Of a stretch of DNA of 36,710 nt, positions 11,046-20,266 are shown one piece after another (the first letter of the stretch is position 1; every line of letters begins with the position of its first letter). The notes below the pieces were generated by a model, which was given only the letters and a program-made list of their open reading frames with translations, had not been told where the DNA came from and searched no databases. The stretch covers positions 1 through 36,710 of the forward strand of contig CACFCI010000011.1 in assembly GCA_902564785.1 (NCBI GenBank), written 5' to 3'. This stretch comes from an uncultured Pelagibacteraceae bacterium. GTDB lineage: Bacteria > Pseudomonadota > Alphaproteobacteria > Pelagibacterales > Pelagibacteraceae. The position numbers and the translations under genes were made by a program.

Positions 11046-12598
11046 TCAAAATCTAGATAAAATCTTAATAATAGATTTTGGTTCTCAATTCACACAATTA
11101 ATAGCAAGACGAGTAAGAGAATTAGGTGTGTTCTCAGAAATAGTTAGTCACAAAAAAATCAAAATAAAAGACATAAATAATAGCATTAGAGGAATAGTAT
11201 TGTCTGGTGGTCCATTAAATGTTTATCAAATAAATAAGTATTCATTCGATAAAAAAATTTTAAAACTTGATATTCCAGTTCTTGGAATATGTTTTGGGCA
11301 TCAAATTTTATCAAAACTTAATGGTGGAAGTGTAAAACAATCAAAACATAGAGAATTTGGTCTAGCTAATGTTTACAAAAAAAATAACAGTCCTTTAACT
11401 ACTAATTTTTTTGGAAATAAAAAATCTAAACAAGTTTGGATGAGCCATGCTGATCAAGTTTCAAAACTTCCTAAGAATTTTAATATTGTTGCATCAAGTA
11501 CAAATTCAAAATTTGCAATTGTTGAAAATAAAATAAAAAAAATATTTTGGAGTACAATTCCATCCAGAGGTAACTCATACAGAGAACGGAATAAAATTAA
11601 TAAGTAATTTTATTTTTTTAATTTGTAAAATTAAAAGGAATTGGTCCTCTAGGGATCAAAAAAATAAACTTATTAAAGATGTTAGAAAACAAGTTGGAAA
11701 TAACAAAGTTATATGTGCTTTATCAGGAGGTGTTGATAGCAGTGTAGTTGCTCAATTACTGAATAAAGCTATTGGAAAAAAACTTTATTGTATTTTTGTA
11801 AATACAGGCCTTTTAAGAAAAAATGAGGAAGCACAGGTAATTCAAACTTTTAAAAAGCGTTTAAAAATGAATTTAATTTATGTAAATGCTGAAAAAGAAT
11901 TCTTAAAAAAATTAAGAAATATTTCTGACCCAGAGAAAAAAAGAAAAATAATCGGTAATTTATTTATTAAAATATTTGAGAGGTATGCTAAGAAAATTAA
12001 AAATGTTAAATTTTTAGCTCAAGGAACTCTCTATCCAGACTTAATTGAAAGTAAATCAGTTACTGGTAGTCAAACTTCTAAAATTAAATCACATCATAAT
12101 GTCGGTGGCCTACCAAAAAAAATGAATTTAAAATTAGTTGAACCACTAAAATTCTTATTTAAGGATGAGGTAAGAAAATTAGGATTAGAATTAAATTTAA
12201 GTAAAGAAATTATTTTGAGACACCCTTTTCCTGGACCAGGCTTAGCTATTCGAATGCCGGGTGTAATTACAAATGAAAAAATAAAAATTTTAAAAGAAGC
12301 TGACTATTATTTCATTCAATCTTTAAGAGACCATGGTCTTTATCATAAGATTTGGCAAGCTTATGCAGCATTACTTCCAGTTAAAACTGTGGGTGTTATG
12401 GGAGACAACCGAACTTATGAATATTTATGTTTATTAAGAGCAATTACCTCTGAAGATGGAATGACAGCAGATTATTATGAATTTAAAAAGTCTTTTATGC
12501 AGTCTATATCAAATAAAATAGTCAATAGTATAAGAGGCATTAATAGAGTTGTTTATGATGTTACATCAAAGCCTCCAAGTACTATTGAATTAGAGTAA
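11035..12598 (+). CDS. guaA: GMP synthase (glutamine-hydrolysing), one frameshift
   Basis: GuaA aminates XMP to GMP, using ammonia from glutamine. The joined product is 520 residues, the normal length. The amidotransferase domain has GICFGHQ (nucleophile Cys86) and the His176/Glu178 pair in QFHPEV. The synthase domain has the PP-loop SGGVDSS at 230-236, then [11 protein letters not shown] and the C-terminus [11 protein letters not shown], where most relatives have Trp in place of the final Leu. The frame shifts by +1 at 11535-11548, in either the A8 run or the T4 run. The downstream frame reads [14 protein letters not shown], while the uncorrected frame ends at 11607. ATG 11035 lies inside the end of the TPR gene. 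Together with guaB it completes IMP to GMP. Confidence 0.95.
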
Positions 12599-12619
12599 TT
12601 TTTAACTATAAGTATAATA

Positions 12620-13040
12620 ATGAAATATTTACATACTATGATTAGAATTAGCGATGTTGATGCATCTCTAAGGTTTTTTTTGTGAAGGTCTTGGACTAAA
12701 AGAAACAAGAAGAAAAGATAGTGAAAAAGGAAGATATACTCTAATCTTTCTTGCTCCACCAAATGACAAAAATACTGAGATCGAATTAACATATAACTGG
12801 GATGGTGATGATCTAGGAGACGGATCAAGGAATTTTGGCCATCTAGCTTATAGAGTAGATAATGTTTATGAGACATGCCAAAAACTTATGGATATGGGTT
12901 ACACAATCAACAGACCTCCAAGAGATGGTCATATGGCTTTTGTTAGATCACCAGATAAAATTTCAATAGAATTACTTCAAGACGGATATTTAGATCCTCA
13001 AGAACCTTGGGCCTCAATGGAGAACACTGGCATTTGGTAA
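12620..13040 (+). CDS. gloA: Lactoylglutathione lyase (glyoxalase I), one frameshift
   Basis: GloA isomerises the methylglyoxal-glutathione hemithioacetal to S-lactoylglutathione. Reading from ATG 12620 gives MKYLHTMIRISDVDASLRFF, then a +1 shift in the T8 run (12674-12681). Removing one T continues as CEGLGLKETRRKD to TAA at 13040, for a total of 139 residues. The four metal ligands of the family line up: His5, Glu55 (EIELTY), His74 (GHLAYRV) and Glu117 (SIELLQ). Both halves of the VOC fold are present. Taken uncorrected, the frame stops after about 22 codons, so automatic annotation would miss this gene. It follows guaA by 21 bases on the same strand. Confidence 0.88.
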
Positions 13041-13055
13041 TTCCTACCAATGTGA

Positions 13056-13828
13056 ATGAGCAAAATTAAAAAAATAATTTCTAAAAAAAAACAAAACTAA
13101 AATAGTCAGCTTAACCGCATATTCAAAAAAATATTGCATCAATCTTAGATAATCATTGCGATATAATTCTTGTTGGAGATTCTTTAGGTTCAGTTTTATA
13201 TAATTATAAGTCTACTAGGGAAGTATCTTTAGAGATAATGATTGAACATTCCAAGAGTGTGAGAATGGGAATTAAAAAAGCTTTAATGGTTGTTGATATG
13301 CCACACAATACTTATCGGAATTCAAAAGAAGCTTTAAAAAATGCAAAAAAAATATTATCAAAAACCAGATGTGACGCTGTGAAATTAGAAGGTGGAAAGA
13401 AAATTTACGAAATAATCAAAATTTTAGTTAAAAATAAAATTCCAGTTATGGGCCATTTAGGATTGCTTCCTCAGTCAGATAAAACTTTCAGATTTAAAGG
13501 CAAAAAAAAATTAGAGAGAGATGGTATTATAAATGATTCGAAATTATTAGAAAAAGCCGGAGTATTTTCAATCGTATTAGAATGTGTTGAAAGTTCTTTA
13601 GCAAAGTTTGTAACTCAAAATTTAAAGGTACCAACTATTGGAATTGGTGCTTCTAAATATTGTGATGGTCAAATATTAGTTTTTGATGATTTAATTGGAT
13701 TAAACCCAATTAATTATAGATTTGTAAAAAAATATGCAAATATTAGAAATGAAATTTCTAAGGCTGTTTCAAATTATTCGAAAGAAGTTAGAAAAATTAA
13801 ATTTCCTAATAAAAACAACTCTTATTAA
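13056..13828 (+). CDS. panB: Ketopantoate hydroxymethyltransferase (PanB), two frameshifts
   Basis: PanB adds a hydroxymethyl group from methylene-tetrahydrofolate to 2-oxoisovalerate in pantothenate (CoA) synthesis. The 3' part has the family motifs MVVDMPHNTY, DAVKLEGG, VMGHLGLLPQ and the catalytic Glu region VLECV. Upstream, two separate +1 shifts hide the N-terminus: one in the A9 run 13083-13091 and one in the A7 run 13125-13131. Correcting both gives a start at ATG 13056 and a continuous segment including VSLTAYSKNIASILDNHCD and LVGDSLGSVLY, for a total of 256 residues. The Asp of VGDS is the expected metal ligand. The stop abuts the end of the convergent TerC gene. No panC is visible here. 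Confidence 0.92.
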
Positions 13829-14441
13829 TTAAAAGTATTTTTTAAATTCTTCATTAATGTTCAATATTTCAAGATCAACTAATCCACCAATTACTAATTG
13901 TAAACCTACGACTAAGATAAATATTAAACCAACATAAGCAATCCAAATATGTCTTTGAATATAATTAGCCATATATGTTGCTAAAGCTCCAGTTAGAACA
14001 ACTGATAACATTAGCCCAAAAATCATAAATCCAAAATATCCTTTTGCTGCAGCAACCACACCAATGACATTATCAAAACTAATCATAATATCTGCAAATA
14101 AAACTTTTCCAATGCTGCTAATGTAGGAAGGTTCCCTTCCTTTTTTTGTAGTAGGTTTTGATTTTTTAATATCTAATAAATCTTTCCTTAAATCATTTAC
14201 TATCCAAATCAATAATAAACCACCTAAAATTTTTATAAAATAGAATTCAAATAAAAAAGTTGCAAAGACCGCAAAAAATATTTTAAAAAAAAAATGCTCC
14301 AATCACACCCCAAAGAATTATTTGTTTCCTATTTTTTGGAACGAAATTTGAAGCTATAGATCCAACAATCACAGCATTGTCTGCTGTTAATATAATTGTA
14401 ATAAAAATTATATTGGTTAAAATTATGAGTTCTTCAATCAA
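13829..14441 (-). CDS. TerC/YjbE-family integral membrane protein, one frameshift
   Basis: The joined 203-residue protein has about six to seven membrane helices and the two family signatures with acidic residues inside membrane segments: TADNAVIVGSIASN near the N-terminus and MISFDNVIGVVAAAKG in the middle. TerC proteins are linked to manganese or other metal export and to metallating exported enzymes. The substrate here is not known. The frame shifts in the A10 run at 14285-14294 (T10 on the coding strand). Nine T residues give GVIGAFFFKIFFAVFATF without a break. No ATG is available upstream; the best start is TTG at 14439-14441, reading (M)IEELIILTN. It is convergent with panB and divergent from dctP. 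Confidence 0.85.
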
Positions 14442-14500
14442 AATGAATATATAATAGTATAATCAGTAAAATTTTCAATCAGACCAATGTGAAATTTTTA

Positions 14501-14552
14501 TTGATTTAGCCTTCGGGAAATAATTAAATATAACATTTAAAAAGGAGGATAG
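14501..14552 (+). promoter_or_regulatory. Candidate promoter and strong ribosome binding site for dctP
   Basis: AAAGGAGG at 14541-14548 is the best Shine-Dalgarno sequence in the window and fits a highly translated binding protein. Upstream, TTGATT (14501-14506) and TAAATA (14525-14530), 18 bases apart, are a possible sigma-70 promoter. The ribosome site is clear; the promoter is a guess. Confidence 0.45.
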
Positions 14553-15525
14553 ATGAAATTATTCAAATTATTTGTATCTATAATTACTTCAGTATTTTTG
14601 TTTGCAAACGTATCTTTAGCTGAAAAATGGGATATGGCACTGGCTTATGGTGCAGGAAATTTTCATTCTGCTAATGCAACAGAATTTGCAAAGAATGTAA
14701 CTGAAAAAAGCGGTGGAAAACTTACAATTGTAACTCACCCAGGTGGCTCATTGTTTAAAGGTGGTGAAATTTTCAGAGCTGTAAGAACAGGTCAAGCACC
14801 TATTGGTGAAAGGTTTATGTCTGCACTTGGAAAAGAAGATCCTTTATATGAAATTGATTCATTACCTTTCTTAGCAACTACTTATGATGATGCTATGAAA
14901 TTATATGAAGCTTCAAAGCCATATATTGTTAAAAGTCTTGATGAAAAAGGATTGGTATTTCTTTATGCAGTGCCATGGCCTGCTCAAGGACTTTATAGTA
15001 AAAAGCAAATTAAAAAAGTTGATGATCTAAATGGATTAAAATTTAGAGCATACAATTCTGCAACAATTAGAATTGCGGAATTAACAGGAATGGCACCAAC
15101 TAAAATTGAAGCTGCTGAAATAAGCCAAGCATTTTCTACAGGTGCTGTGGAAAGTATGATTACTTCTCCTACAACCGGTAAAAATAGTAAAATTTGGGAA
15201 AATGGTGTTAAATATTTTTATGATATAGCAGCATGGTTTCCAAAAAATATGATCATAGCTAATAAAGCCGCTTGGAATAAGCTTGATAAAGCAACTCAAG
15301 ATCTTGTCATGAACCAAGCAGCGATTGCTGAAGAAAAAGGTTGGGAATTATCTAAACAAGGTAATACCGGAGATAAGAAAGCTTTAGCAGATGCTGGAAT
15401 GGAAGTAGGCGAAGTTAATTCAGCTTTGAAAAAACATTTTGAAAAAAGTTGGGGCAACAATGTCTGAAGAATGGAAAGCAAAAGCTGGAGACAGAGGTGC
15501 AGCAGTTTTATCTGCTTACAAATAA
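14553..15525 (+). CDS. dctP: TRAP transporter substrate-binding protein DctP, one frameshift
   Basis: This periplasmic receptor hands its substrate to the DctQM membrane subunits, driven by the ion gradient. The N-terminus MKLFKLFVSIITSVFLFANVSLAEKW is a clear Sec signal peptide with cleavage after SLA. The body has the DctP-family core with GLKFRAYNSATIRIAE, whose Arg normally binds a substrate carboxylate, followed by ISQAFSTGAVESMITSP. A +1 shift in the G4 run at 15451-15454 cuts off the last residues. With three G residues the C-terminus reads SWATMSEEWKAKAGDRGAAV and ends at 15525, giving 323 residues. A carboxylate ligand is likely but its identity is unknown. Confidence 0.94.
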
Positions 15526-15533
15526 ATAGTCTT

Positions 15534-15569
15534 AAAAAAAAGGCCAACTTGTAGTAAGTTGGCCTTTTT
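15534..15569 (+). terminator. Terminator/attenuator between dctP and dctQ
   Basis: A perfect 10-bp stem, AGGCCAACTT (15541-15550) with AAGTTGGCCT (15556-15565), has a 5-base loop, an A7 tract before it and five T residues at its 3' side. It ends 5 bases before the dctQ start. It probably stops most transcripts after dctP, giving more binding protein than membrane subunits. Confidence 0.9.
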
Positions 15570-15574
15570 ACTAA

Positions 15575-16063
15575 ATGTTTCAATCAATAAATAACAATTT
15601 AAATAAGCTTTATAAATTTTCAGGATATTTGGCTGCTTTTTTTTTAATACTTGTGGCAGTTTTTATTTTAATTGGAATTTCATCAAGGATTTTTGGTTTT
15701 TACATAAGGGGTTTGGCTGAGTACTCAGGTTATTGCATGGCAGCGGCTTCCTTTTATGCTTTGGCGTTTACTTTTGTAGAAGGTGGGCATATTCGAATTA
15801 CACTTTTCTTAGAAAAAGCCTCATCGTCTTATAAAAGAATTTTAGAAATATGGTGTTTGATTGTAGCAACAATTTTTTCAGGTTATTTGTCTTTTTACTT
15901 ATGGAAAATGCTATTAATTTCTTATGATTTTCAAGAAAGAAGCGAAGGTGCAGATGAGATCTTAATATGGATTCCTCAAACTAGTGTTGCTATTGGATCT
16001 TTAATTCTTTTTATAGCTGTTTTGCATAAATTTATCTTAACAATTTTAAGTAAGAATGACTGA
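15575..16063 (+). CDS. dctQ: TRAP transporter small membrane subunit DctQ
   Basis: DctQ is the four-helix small subunit that joins DctM in the inner membrane. The 162-residue protein has four hydrophobic segments (about residues 14-38, 48-68, 88-112 and 130-154) and family-like GLAEYSGYCMAAASFYALAF and EGGHIRITLFLE stretches. It starts 5 bases after the dctP terminator and overlaps dctM by 8 bases, so the two membrane subunits are translationally coupled. Confidence 0.9.
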   Translation: MFQSINNNLNKLYKFSGYLAAFFLILVAVFILIGISSRIFGFYIRGLAEYSGYCMAAASFYALAFTFVEGGHIRITLFLEKASSSYKRILEIWCLIVATIFSGYLSFYLWKMLLISYDFQERSEGADEILIWIPQTSVAIGSLILFIAVLHKFILTILSKND

Positions 16064-17366
16064 AATATTTCTCATTATATTTTTCATAAGTGTACTTTTA
16101 TTTTTTCTTGGATCTGGCATCTGGGTAGCGATAAGTATGATAGGAGTTTCAACAATTGGGATGATGTTGTTTACTTCAAGACCAGTTGGAGATGCAATGG
16201 CAACTACAATATGGGGAACCTCATCATCATGGACATTAACAGCTTTACCATTGTTTGTTTGGATGGGTGAAATATTATTTAGGACCAAGTTATCTGAAAA
16301 TTTATTTGCTGGACTATCACCGTGGATGCAAAAATTACCTGGTGGATTAATTCATGTAAATGTAGTTGGTTGTGCACTTTTTGCTGCAATTTCTGGCTCT
16401 TCAGCTGCAACCGTTGCAACAGTAGGCAAGATGTCTATCCCAGAACTAAGAAAAAGAAAATATCCAGAAAAAATTTTGTTGGGTAGTCTGGCAGGTTCAG
16501 GAACTTTAGGACTTCTTATACCTCCTTCAATAATATTAATAATTTATGGAGTAACTGTTCAAGAGTCTATAGCAAAGCTATTTATTGCAGGAATTATTCC
16601 AGGGATAATGATTGCACTAATATTTATGTCTTACGTGATGATCTGGTCTTTAATAAACAAAAAAAGCATGCCAAAATATGTAGAAAATTTTTCGTTTCTT
16701 GAAAAAATAAGAAAATCAAAACAATTATTACCTGTAATTATTTTAATATCAGCTGTGATTGGATCAATATACACTGGAGTTGCAACAGCAACTGAGGCTG
16801 CTTCTTTAGGTGTAGTAGGGGCTTTAATTTTATCTTACTTTCAAAAGAGCTTAACTATTGAAACATTTAAACAATCCTTATTAGGAGCAACTAAAACATC
16901 TTGTATGATTGCTTTTATTTTAGCTGGCTCTACATTTTTATCATTAGCAATGGGATTTACTGGTCTTCCACGAAATTTAGCAATTTGGATACAAAATATG
17001 GAACTATCGCCGTATGTATTAATTTTTGTTTTAATGATTTTTTATATTATTCTTGGAATGTTTCTTGATGGAATTTCAGCTGTAGTACTTACAATGGCAA
17101 TCATTGAACCAATGATTAGACAGGCTGGTTTTGATATGATTTGGTTTGGTATATTTTTAGTTATTGTAGTTGAAATGGCTCAAATCACACCACCTGTAGG
17201 ATTTAATTTATTTGTATTACAAGGAATGGCTAACAAAGATATGGGATTTATTGCAAGGAGCGCATTCCCATTGTTTATGTTAATGATCCTTGCAGTAATT
17301 CTTGTTGTTATTTTTCCAGAGATAACTTTATGGTTGCCACAACATATGGTTCAAAACATTAACTAG
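16056..17366 (+). CDS. dctM: TRAP transporter large permease DctM
   Basis: DctM is the transport subunit of the TRAP system, with about 12 membrane helices and a length of 436 residues, normal for the family. Conserved pieces include AISGSSAATVATVGKMSIPE, GSLAGSGTLGLLIPPSIILIIYG, VATATEAASLGVVGAL and EMAQITPPVGFNLFVLQG. These line the substrate and sodium sites in characterised relatives. It overlaps dctQ by 8 bases and the convergent TPR gene by 4. The substrate class follows DctP, and the 5-oxoproline genes nearby offer a hint only. Confidence 0.95.
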   Translation: MTEIFLIIFFISVLLFFLGSGIWVAISMIGVSTIGMMLFTSRPVGDAMATTIWGTSSSWTLTALPLFVWMGEILFRTKLSENLFAGLSPWMQKLPGGLIHVNVVGCALFAAISGSSAATVATVGKMSIPELRKRKYPEKILLGSLAGSGTLGLLIPPSIILIIYGVTVQESIAKLFIAGIIPGIMIALIFMSYVMIWSLINKKSMPKYVENFSFLEKIRKSKQLLPVIILISAVIGSIYTGVATATEAASLGVVGALILSYFQKSLTIETFKQSLLGATKTSCMIAFILAGSTFLSLAMGFTGLPRNLAIWIQNMELSPYVLIFVLMIFYIILGMFLDGISAVVLTMAIIEPMIRQAGFDMIWFGIFLVIVVEMAQITPPVGFNLFVLQGMANKDMGFIARSAFPLFMLMILAVILVVIFPEITLWLPQHMVQNIN

Positions 17367-17854
17367 TATTTCGATTTTTTTGTACCAGCAATGATTTGTT
17401 TTAAACTATCGTATTCTTTACAGTTACAACTTTCTAAAATTTTTAATCTTTCATTGGCTAAATCAATTCTGTTTGTCGCAACATAAAGCTCACCCAAATA
17501 TTCATTAATACCTATATGATTTGGTTCAATCGCAAGGCCTTGAAGATAATATTTTTCTCCAGTTTCAAAATCTCCAAGTTTTCTTGTTGTAAAACCTAAA
17601 TAGTTTAATGTATCTGCTTTATTTGGTTTACTTTTGTTTGATTTAATTAAAAGCTTTAAAGCTTTCATATATCTCTTATTTGCTTTCTCTACTTTACCAT
17701 CATTTTCAAATTTTTTTGCTGCTTTTACTAATTTTACAGCTTTACTATAATTGTTAGCACTATTCGAGTCTGAACCAGAGCTAGTACCTGCAGAATATGA
17801 ATTAGTAGATAAAAGAATTAATATAAAAAAAGTAATTAATGTATTTTTTATCAT
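17363..17854 (-). CDS. Exported TPR-repeat protein
   Basis: The 163-residue protein has a signal peptide (IKNTLITFFILILLSTNSYS, cleavage near residue 22) and then a Ser/Gly/Asn-rich linker. Three TPR-like repeats follow (KRYMKALKLLIKSNKSKPNK, LNYLGFTTRKLGDFETGEKY, NEYLGELYVATNRIDLANER). It ends with a Cys-x-Cys segment (LESCNCKEYDSL). It is probably a periplasmic adaptor of unknown partner. Its start overlaps the pxpA stop by one base, so it is probably made from the pxpA transcript, and it is convergent with dctM. Confidence 0.75.
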   Translation of the reverse strand: MIKNTLITFFILILLSTNSYSAGTSSGSDSNSANNYSKAVKLVKAAKKFENDGKVEKANKRYMKALKLLIKSNKSKPNKADTLNYLGFTTRKLGDFETGEKYYLQGLAIEPNHIGINEYLGELYVATNRIDLANERLKILESCNCKEYDSLKQIIAGTKKSKY

Positions 17855-18627
17855 TATCTAAATTTCTCCATTTTAGTTAAAGGTTTTAAAGTTAGTCCGT
17901 TATCTATAAAATTTTTTTTTATAGACTTTGCAGTAGCAAGCGAACTAACGTTATCTCCATGTATGCATACAGAGTCTATTTCACAAGGTATTTGCTTTCC
18001 ACTGTGACAATTAAGCGACTGATTTTTAACCATATTTAATACGTGTTTTTGAGCCTCTAAAGGATCTGTAATTAGTGCGTGTGGTTTCTTTCTGGAAACC
18101 AAATTTCCATCATCCTCATAATTTCGATCAGCAAAAATTTCACAAGCTATACGCATGTTTAATTTTTTGGCTGCCTCCTCCATTTTAGATCCTGTAGGAA
18201 CCAAATAAATTAAATCTTTACTAATCTCGTTTATAGCTTTTGCTAAAGTAGTAGCTAAATCTATATCCTCACAAGCCATATTATTTAAAGCACCGTGTGG
18301 TTTTATGTGAGTAACATTCTCTCCATGATCTTGAGCAATTTTTTGAAGAATTTCATATTGATCAATAATCAATTGCCTTACATCATTAGGCGGAAGATTC
18401 ATTCTTTGCCTTCCAAAATTTTCAGGGTCATTAAATGACGGATGCGCTCCAATACTAACACCATTTTTTTTTGAAATTTGAACTACTTGATTCATCGACT
18501 CATCGTCACCTGCATGATAACCACATGCGACATTTGCAGAATTAACTATTTCTAGTAAATCTGGATCATACTTATTTGAATGATGTTTTGATTTTTCACC
18601 TAAATCACAATTTATATTAATTTCCAT
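17854..18627 (-). CDS. pxpA: 5-oxoprolinase subunit A (LamB/YcsF family)
   Basis: PxpA works with PxpB and PxpC to open 5-oxoproline (pyroglutamate) to glutamate, using ATP. It is cytoplasmic. The chosen start gives 257 residues beginning MEININCDLGE, as in the family. An upstream in-frame ATG at 18651 would add eight residues that are not family-like. Motifs seen are NVACGYHAGD, VSIGAHPSFNDPENFGRQ, HIKPHGALNN, ADRNYEDDGNLVSR and CIHGDN. Unusually it is divergent from pxpB, not in one operon with it, with only 27 bases between the starts. Confidence 0.92.
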   Translation of the reverse strand: MEININCDLGEKSKHHSNKYDPDLLEIVNSANVACGYHAGDDESMNQVVQISKKNGVSIGAHPSFNDPENFGRQRMNLPPNDVRQLIIDQYEILQKIAQDHGENVTHIKPHGALNNMACEDIDLATTLAKAINEISKDLIYLVPTGSKMEEAAKKLNMRIACEIFADRNYEDDGNLVSRKKPHALITDPLEAQKHVLNMVKNQSLNCHSGKQIPCEIDSVCIHGDNVSSLATAKSIKKNFIDNGLTLKPLTKMEKFR

Positions 18628-18654
18628 AGCCTCTAATGTTAAGTATAACATGAC

Positions 18655-19329
18655 ATGATAAAAAATATATCAAATCTTGGTGACGCAGCTTTGTACTGTG
18701 ATTTTGGTAATGAAGTAAATAAATCAATTAATTCACAAGTTATAAAATATTTTAAAACTATTAAAGAAAAAAAATTTGAAGGGATAAATAATTTAACACC
18801 TTCTTATAATAAATTAATTATTTCTTATGATCTAAAAAAAACAAATTTTAAAGAAGTAAAAAATTATGTTGAAAATATAAATGCTGGAGATTCAAAAGAT
18901 ATAAATTCTAAAAAATTAGAAATACCAGTTTGTTGTCATGAAAATTTCTCAATGGACATTAAAAGATTGGAAGAAATATTAAAATTAAGTAGAGAAAAAA
19001 TTTTAGAGAATTTTTTAAATAAGGAATATTTTTGTTACATGACAGGGTTTATTGCTGGTATGCCTTTTCTTGGTGACTTAGATGAGAATATGAGAGCTCA
19101 ACGTTTGGAAACTCCAAGAGTAAAAGTACCTAAGGGATCTGTTGCAGTAACTGAGCAATTTGCAAATATTTATACATTCGAAAGTCCAGGTGGATGGAAT
19201 ATTTTAGGAAATACCCCTTTGGATATCTTTGATAGTTCAAAAGAAAATAAACCAAATTTAATTAACCCAGGAGATACCGTAATTTTTAAGGAAATTAATT
19301 TAGATCAGTATAAAAATTATAATGAGTAG
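18655..19329 (+). CDS. pxpB: 5-oxoprolinase subunit B (KipI family)
   Basis: The 224-residue protein carries the carboxyltransferase-like KipI signature: GDAALYCDFG near the N-terminus, PVCCHENFSMDIKRL, YFCYMTGFIAGMPFLG, RVKVPKGSVAVTEQF and SPGGWNILGNTPLDIF. With PxpC it forms the ATP-dependent part of 5-oxoprolinase. The older name reflects the Bacillus sporulation kinase inhibitor, which is not relevant here. It overlaps pxpC by 8 bases. ATG 18655 sits close to the divergent pxpA start. Confidence 0.93.
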   Translation: MIKNISNLGDAALYCDFGNEVNKSINSQVIKYFKTIKEKKFEGINNLTPSYNKLIISYDLKKTNFKEVKNYVENINAGDSKDINSKKLEIPVCCHENFSMDIKRLEEILKLSREKILENFLNKEYFCYMTGFIAGMPFLGDLDENMRAQRLETPRVKVPKGSVAVTEQFANIYTFESPGGWNILGNTPLDIFDSSKENKPNLINPGDTVIFKEINLDQYKNYNE

Positions 19330-20266
19330 TAATTATCTAGATATAATCAGACCCGGAATTAATAGCACCTTTCAAGATAAAGGCAGAGATCATCTTTATC
19401 ATATTGGTATTCCATTTAGTGGCGCTATGGATAATCGAAATTATCTTATAGCTAATAAACTTGTTAATAATAATTTAGACTCTGCAGTGATAGAGTTTGC
19501 ATATCAGGGTCCTCACATCAAGTATTCAGGAGAAAATATTAATTTTGCTGTTACTGGAGATGTAATTTTTTCAATTAAAAAAAAAGATACTGAAATTGAG
19601 GGCAAATGTTACGAAAGTTATCAAATTGAAAATGGAGATGAAATCAATATCATATCTACAAATAAATCAGTTTATGGATATTTAGCGTTAGGTGGAGAGC
19701 TTGATTTAAAATTTCAATGGAATAGCTGTTCCATAAATACAAAAGCAAATATTGGATCTAATGATGGAAAAAAATTAGATGTAGGGCAAAGAATTAATTT
19801 AAAAAAAATAAATTCAAATAAGAATATTAAAAAGACTAATTACATTAACACCAAAATAGAAAGCATAAGGGTTATTAAAGGTACTAATTTTGATTACTTT
19901 TCTGAAGAAGGAAAAAAAATATTTTATGAGAAGGAATTCACAGTATCGAAACTTTCAGACAGAATGGGCATGAGACTAGGGGGACCTAAAATTGATAATA
20001 TTGTGAATACTAACATAAAATCAGAGGGGTTGATTAAAGGTGTAATCCAAGTACCTGCAGACGGAAATCCAATTATAATGCTTTCAGATCATGGTACTAT
20101 TGGTGGCTATCCTAAAATCGGAGTCGTAGCTAGTGTCGATTATGACCGATTAGTACAGATGTCTCCTGGTTCAAAAATAAAATTTAAAGAAATTAATTTA
20201 TCTGATGCAGAGACTTTATTTAAGTTATATGAAATGGAGACTCAAAATTTACTTTCACAAATTTAA
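19322..20266 (+). CDS. pxpC: 5-oxoprolinase subunit C (KipA family, biotin-dependent carboxylase-like)
   Basis: The 314-residue protein shows the family layout: IRPGINSTFQDKGRDHLYHIGIP at the start, FSGAMDNRNYLIANKL, a middle GYLALGGELD, SKLSDRMGMRLGGP, and near the end VPADGNPIIMLSDHGTIGGYPKI. Partner of PxpB and PxpA in ATP-dependent 5-oxoproline hydrolysis. It overlaps pxpB by 8 bases, and its stop overlaps the start of the EamA gene (TAATG). Confidence 0.93.
   Translation: MSSNYLDIIRPGINSTFQDKGRDHLYHIGIPFSGAMDNRNYLIANKLVNNNLDSAVIEFAYQGPHIKYSGENINFAVTGDVIFSIKKKDTEIEGKCYESYQIENGDEINIISTNKSVYGYLALGGELDLKFQWNSCSINTKANIGSNDGKKLDVGQRINLKKINSNKNIKKTNYINTKIESIRVIKGTNFDYFSEEGKKIFYEKEFTVSKLSDRMGMRLGGPKIDNIVNTNIKSEGLIKGVIQVPADGNPIIMLSDHGTIGGYPKIGVVASVDYDRLVQMSPGSKIKFKEINLSDAETLFKLYEMETQNLLSQI

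Noticed and set aside
12674..12681. Possible programmed frameshifting at the T8 run in gloA
   Set aside because: There is no slippery heptamer with a following pseudoknot or stimulator, and nine other genes show the same +1 pattern at plain homopolymers. A shared technical cause is simpler.
12553..12876. A 107-codon open frame on the minus strand opposite the guaA end and gloA
   Set aside because: It covers the frameshifted gloA on the other strand, has no family-like sequence, and the plus-strand reading keeps all glyoxalase metal ligands.
15296..15583. A minus-strand open frame opposite the dctP tail, terminator and dctQ start
   Set aside because: It runs through the attenuator hairpin and is an antisense shadow of the dctP coding sequence.
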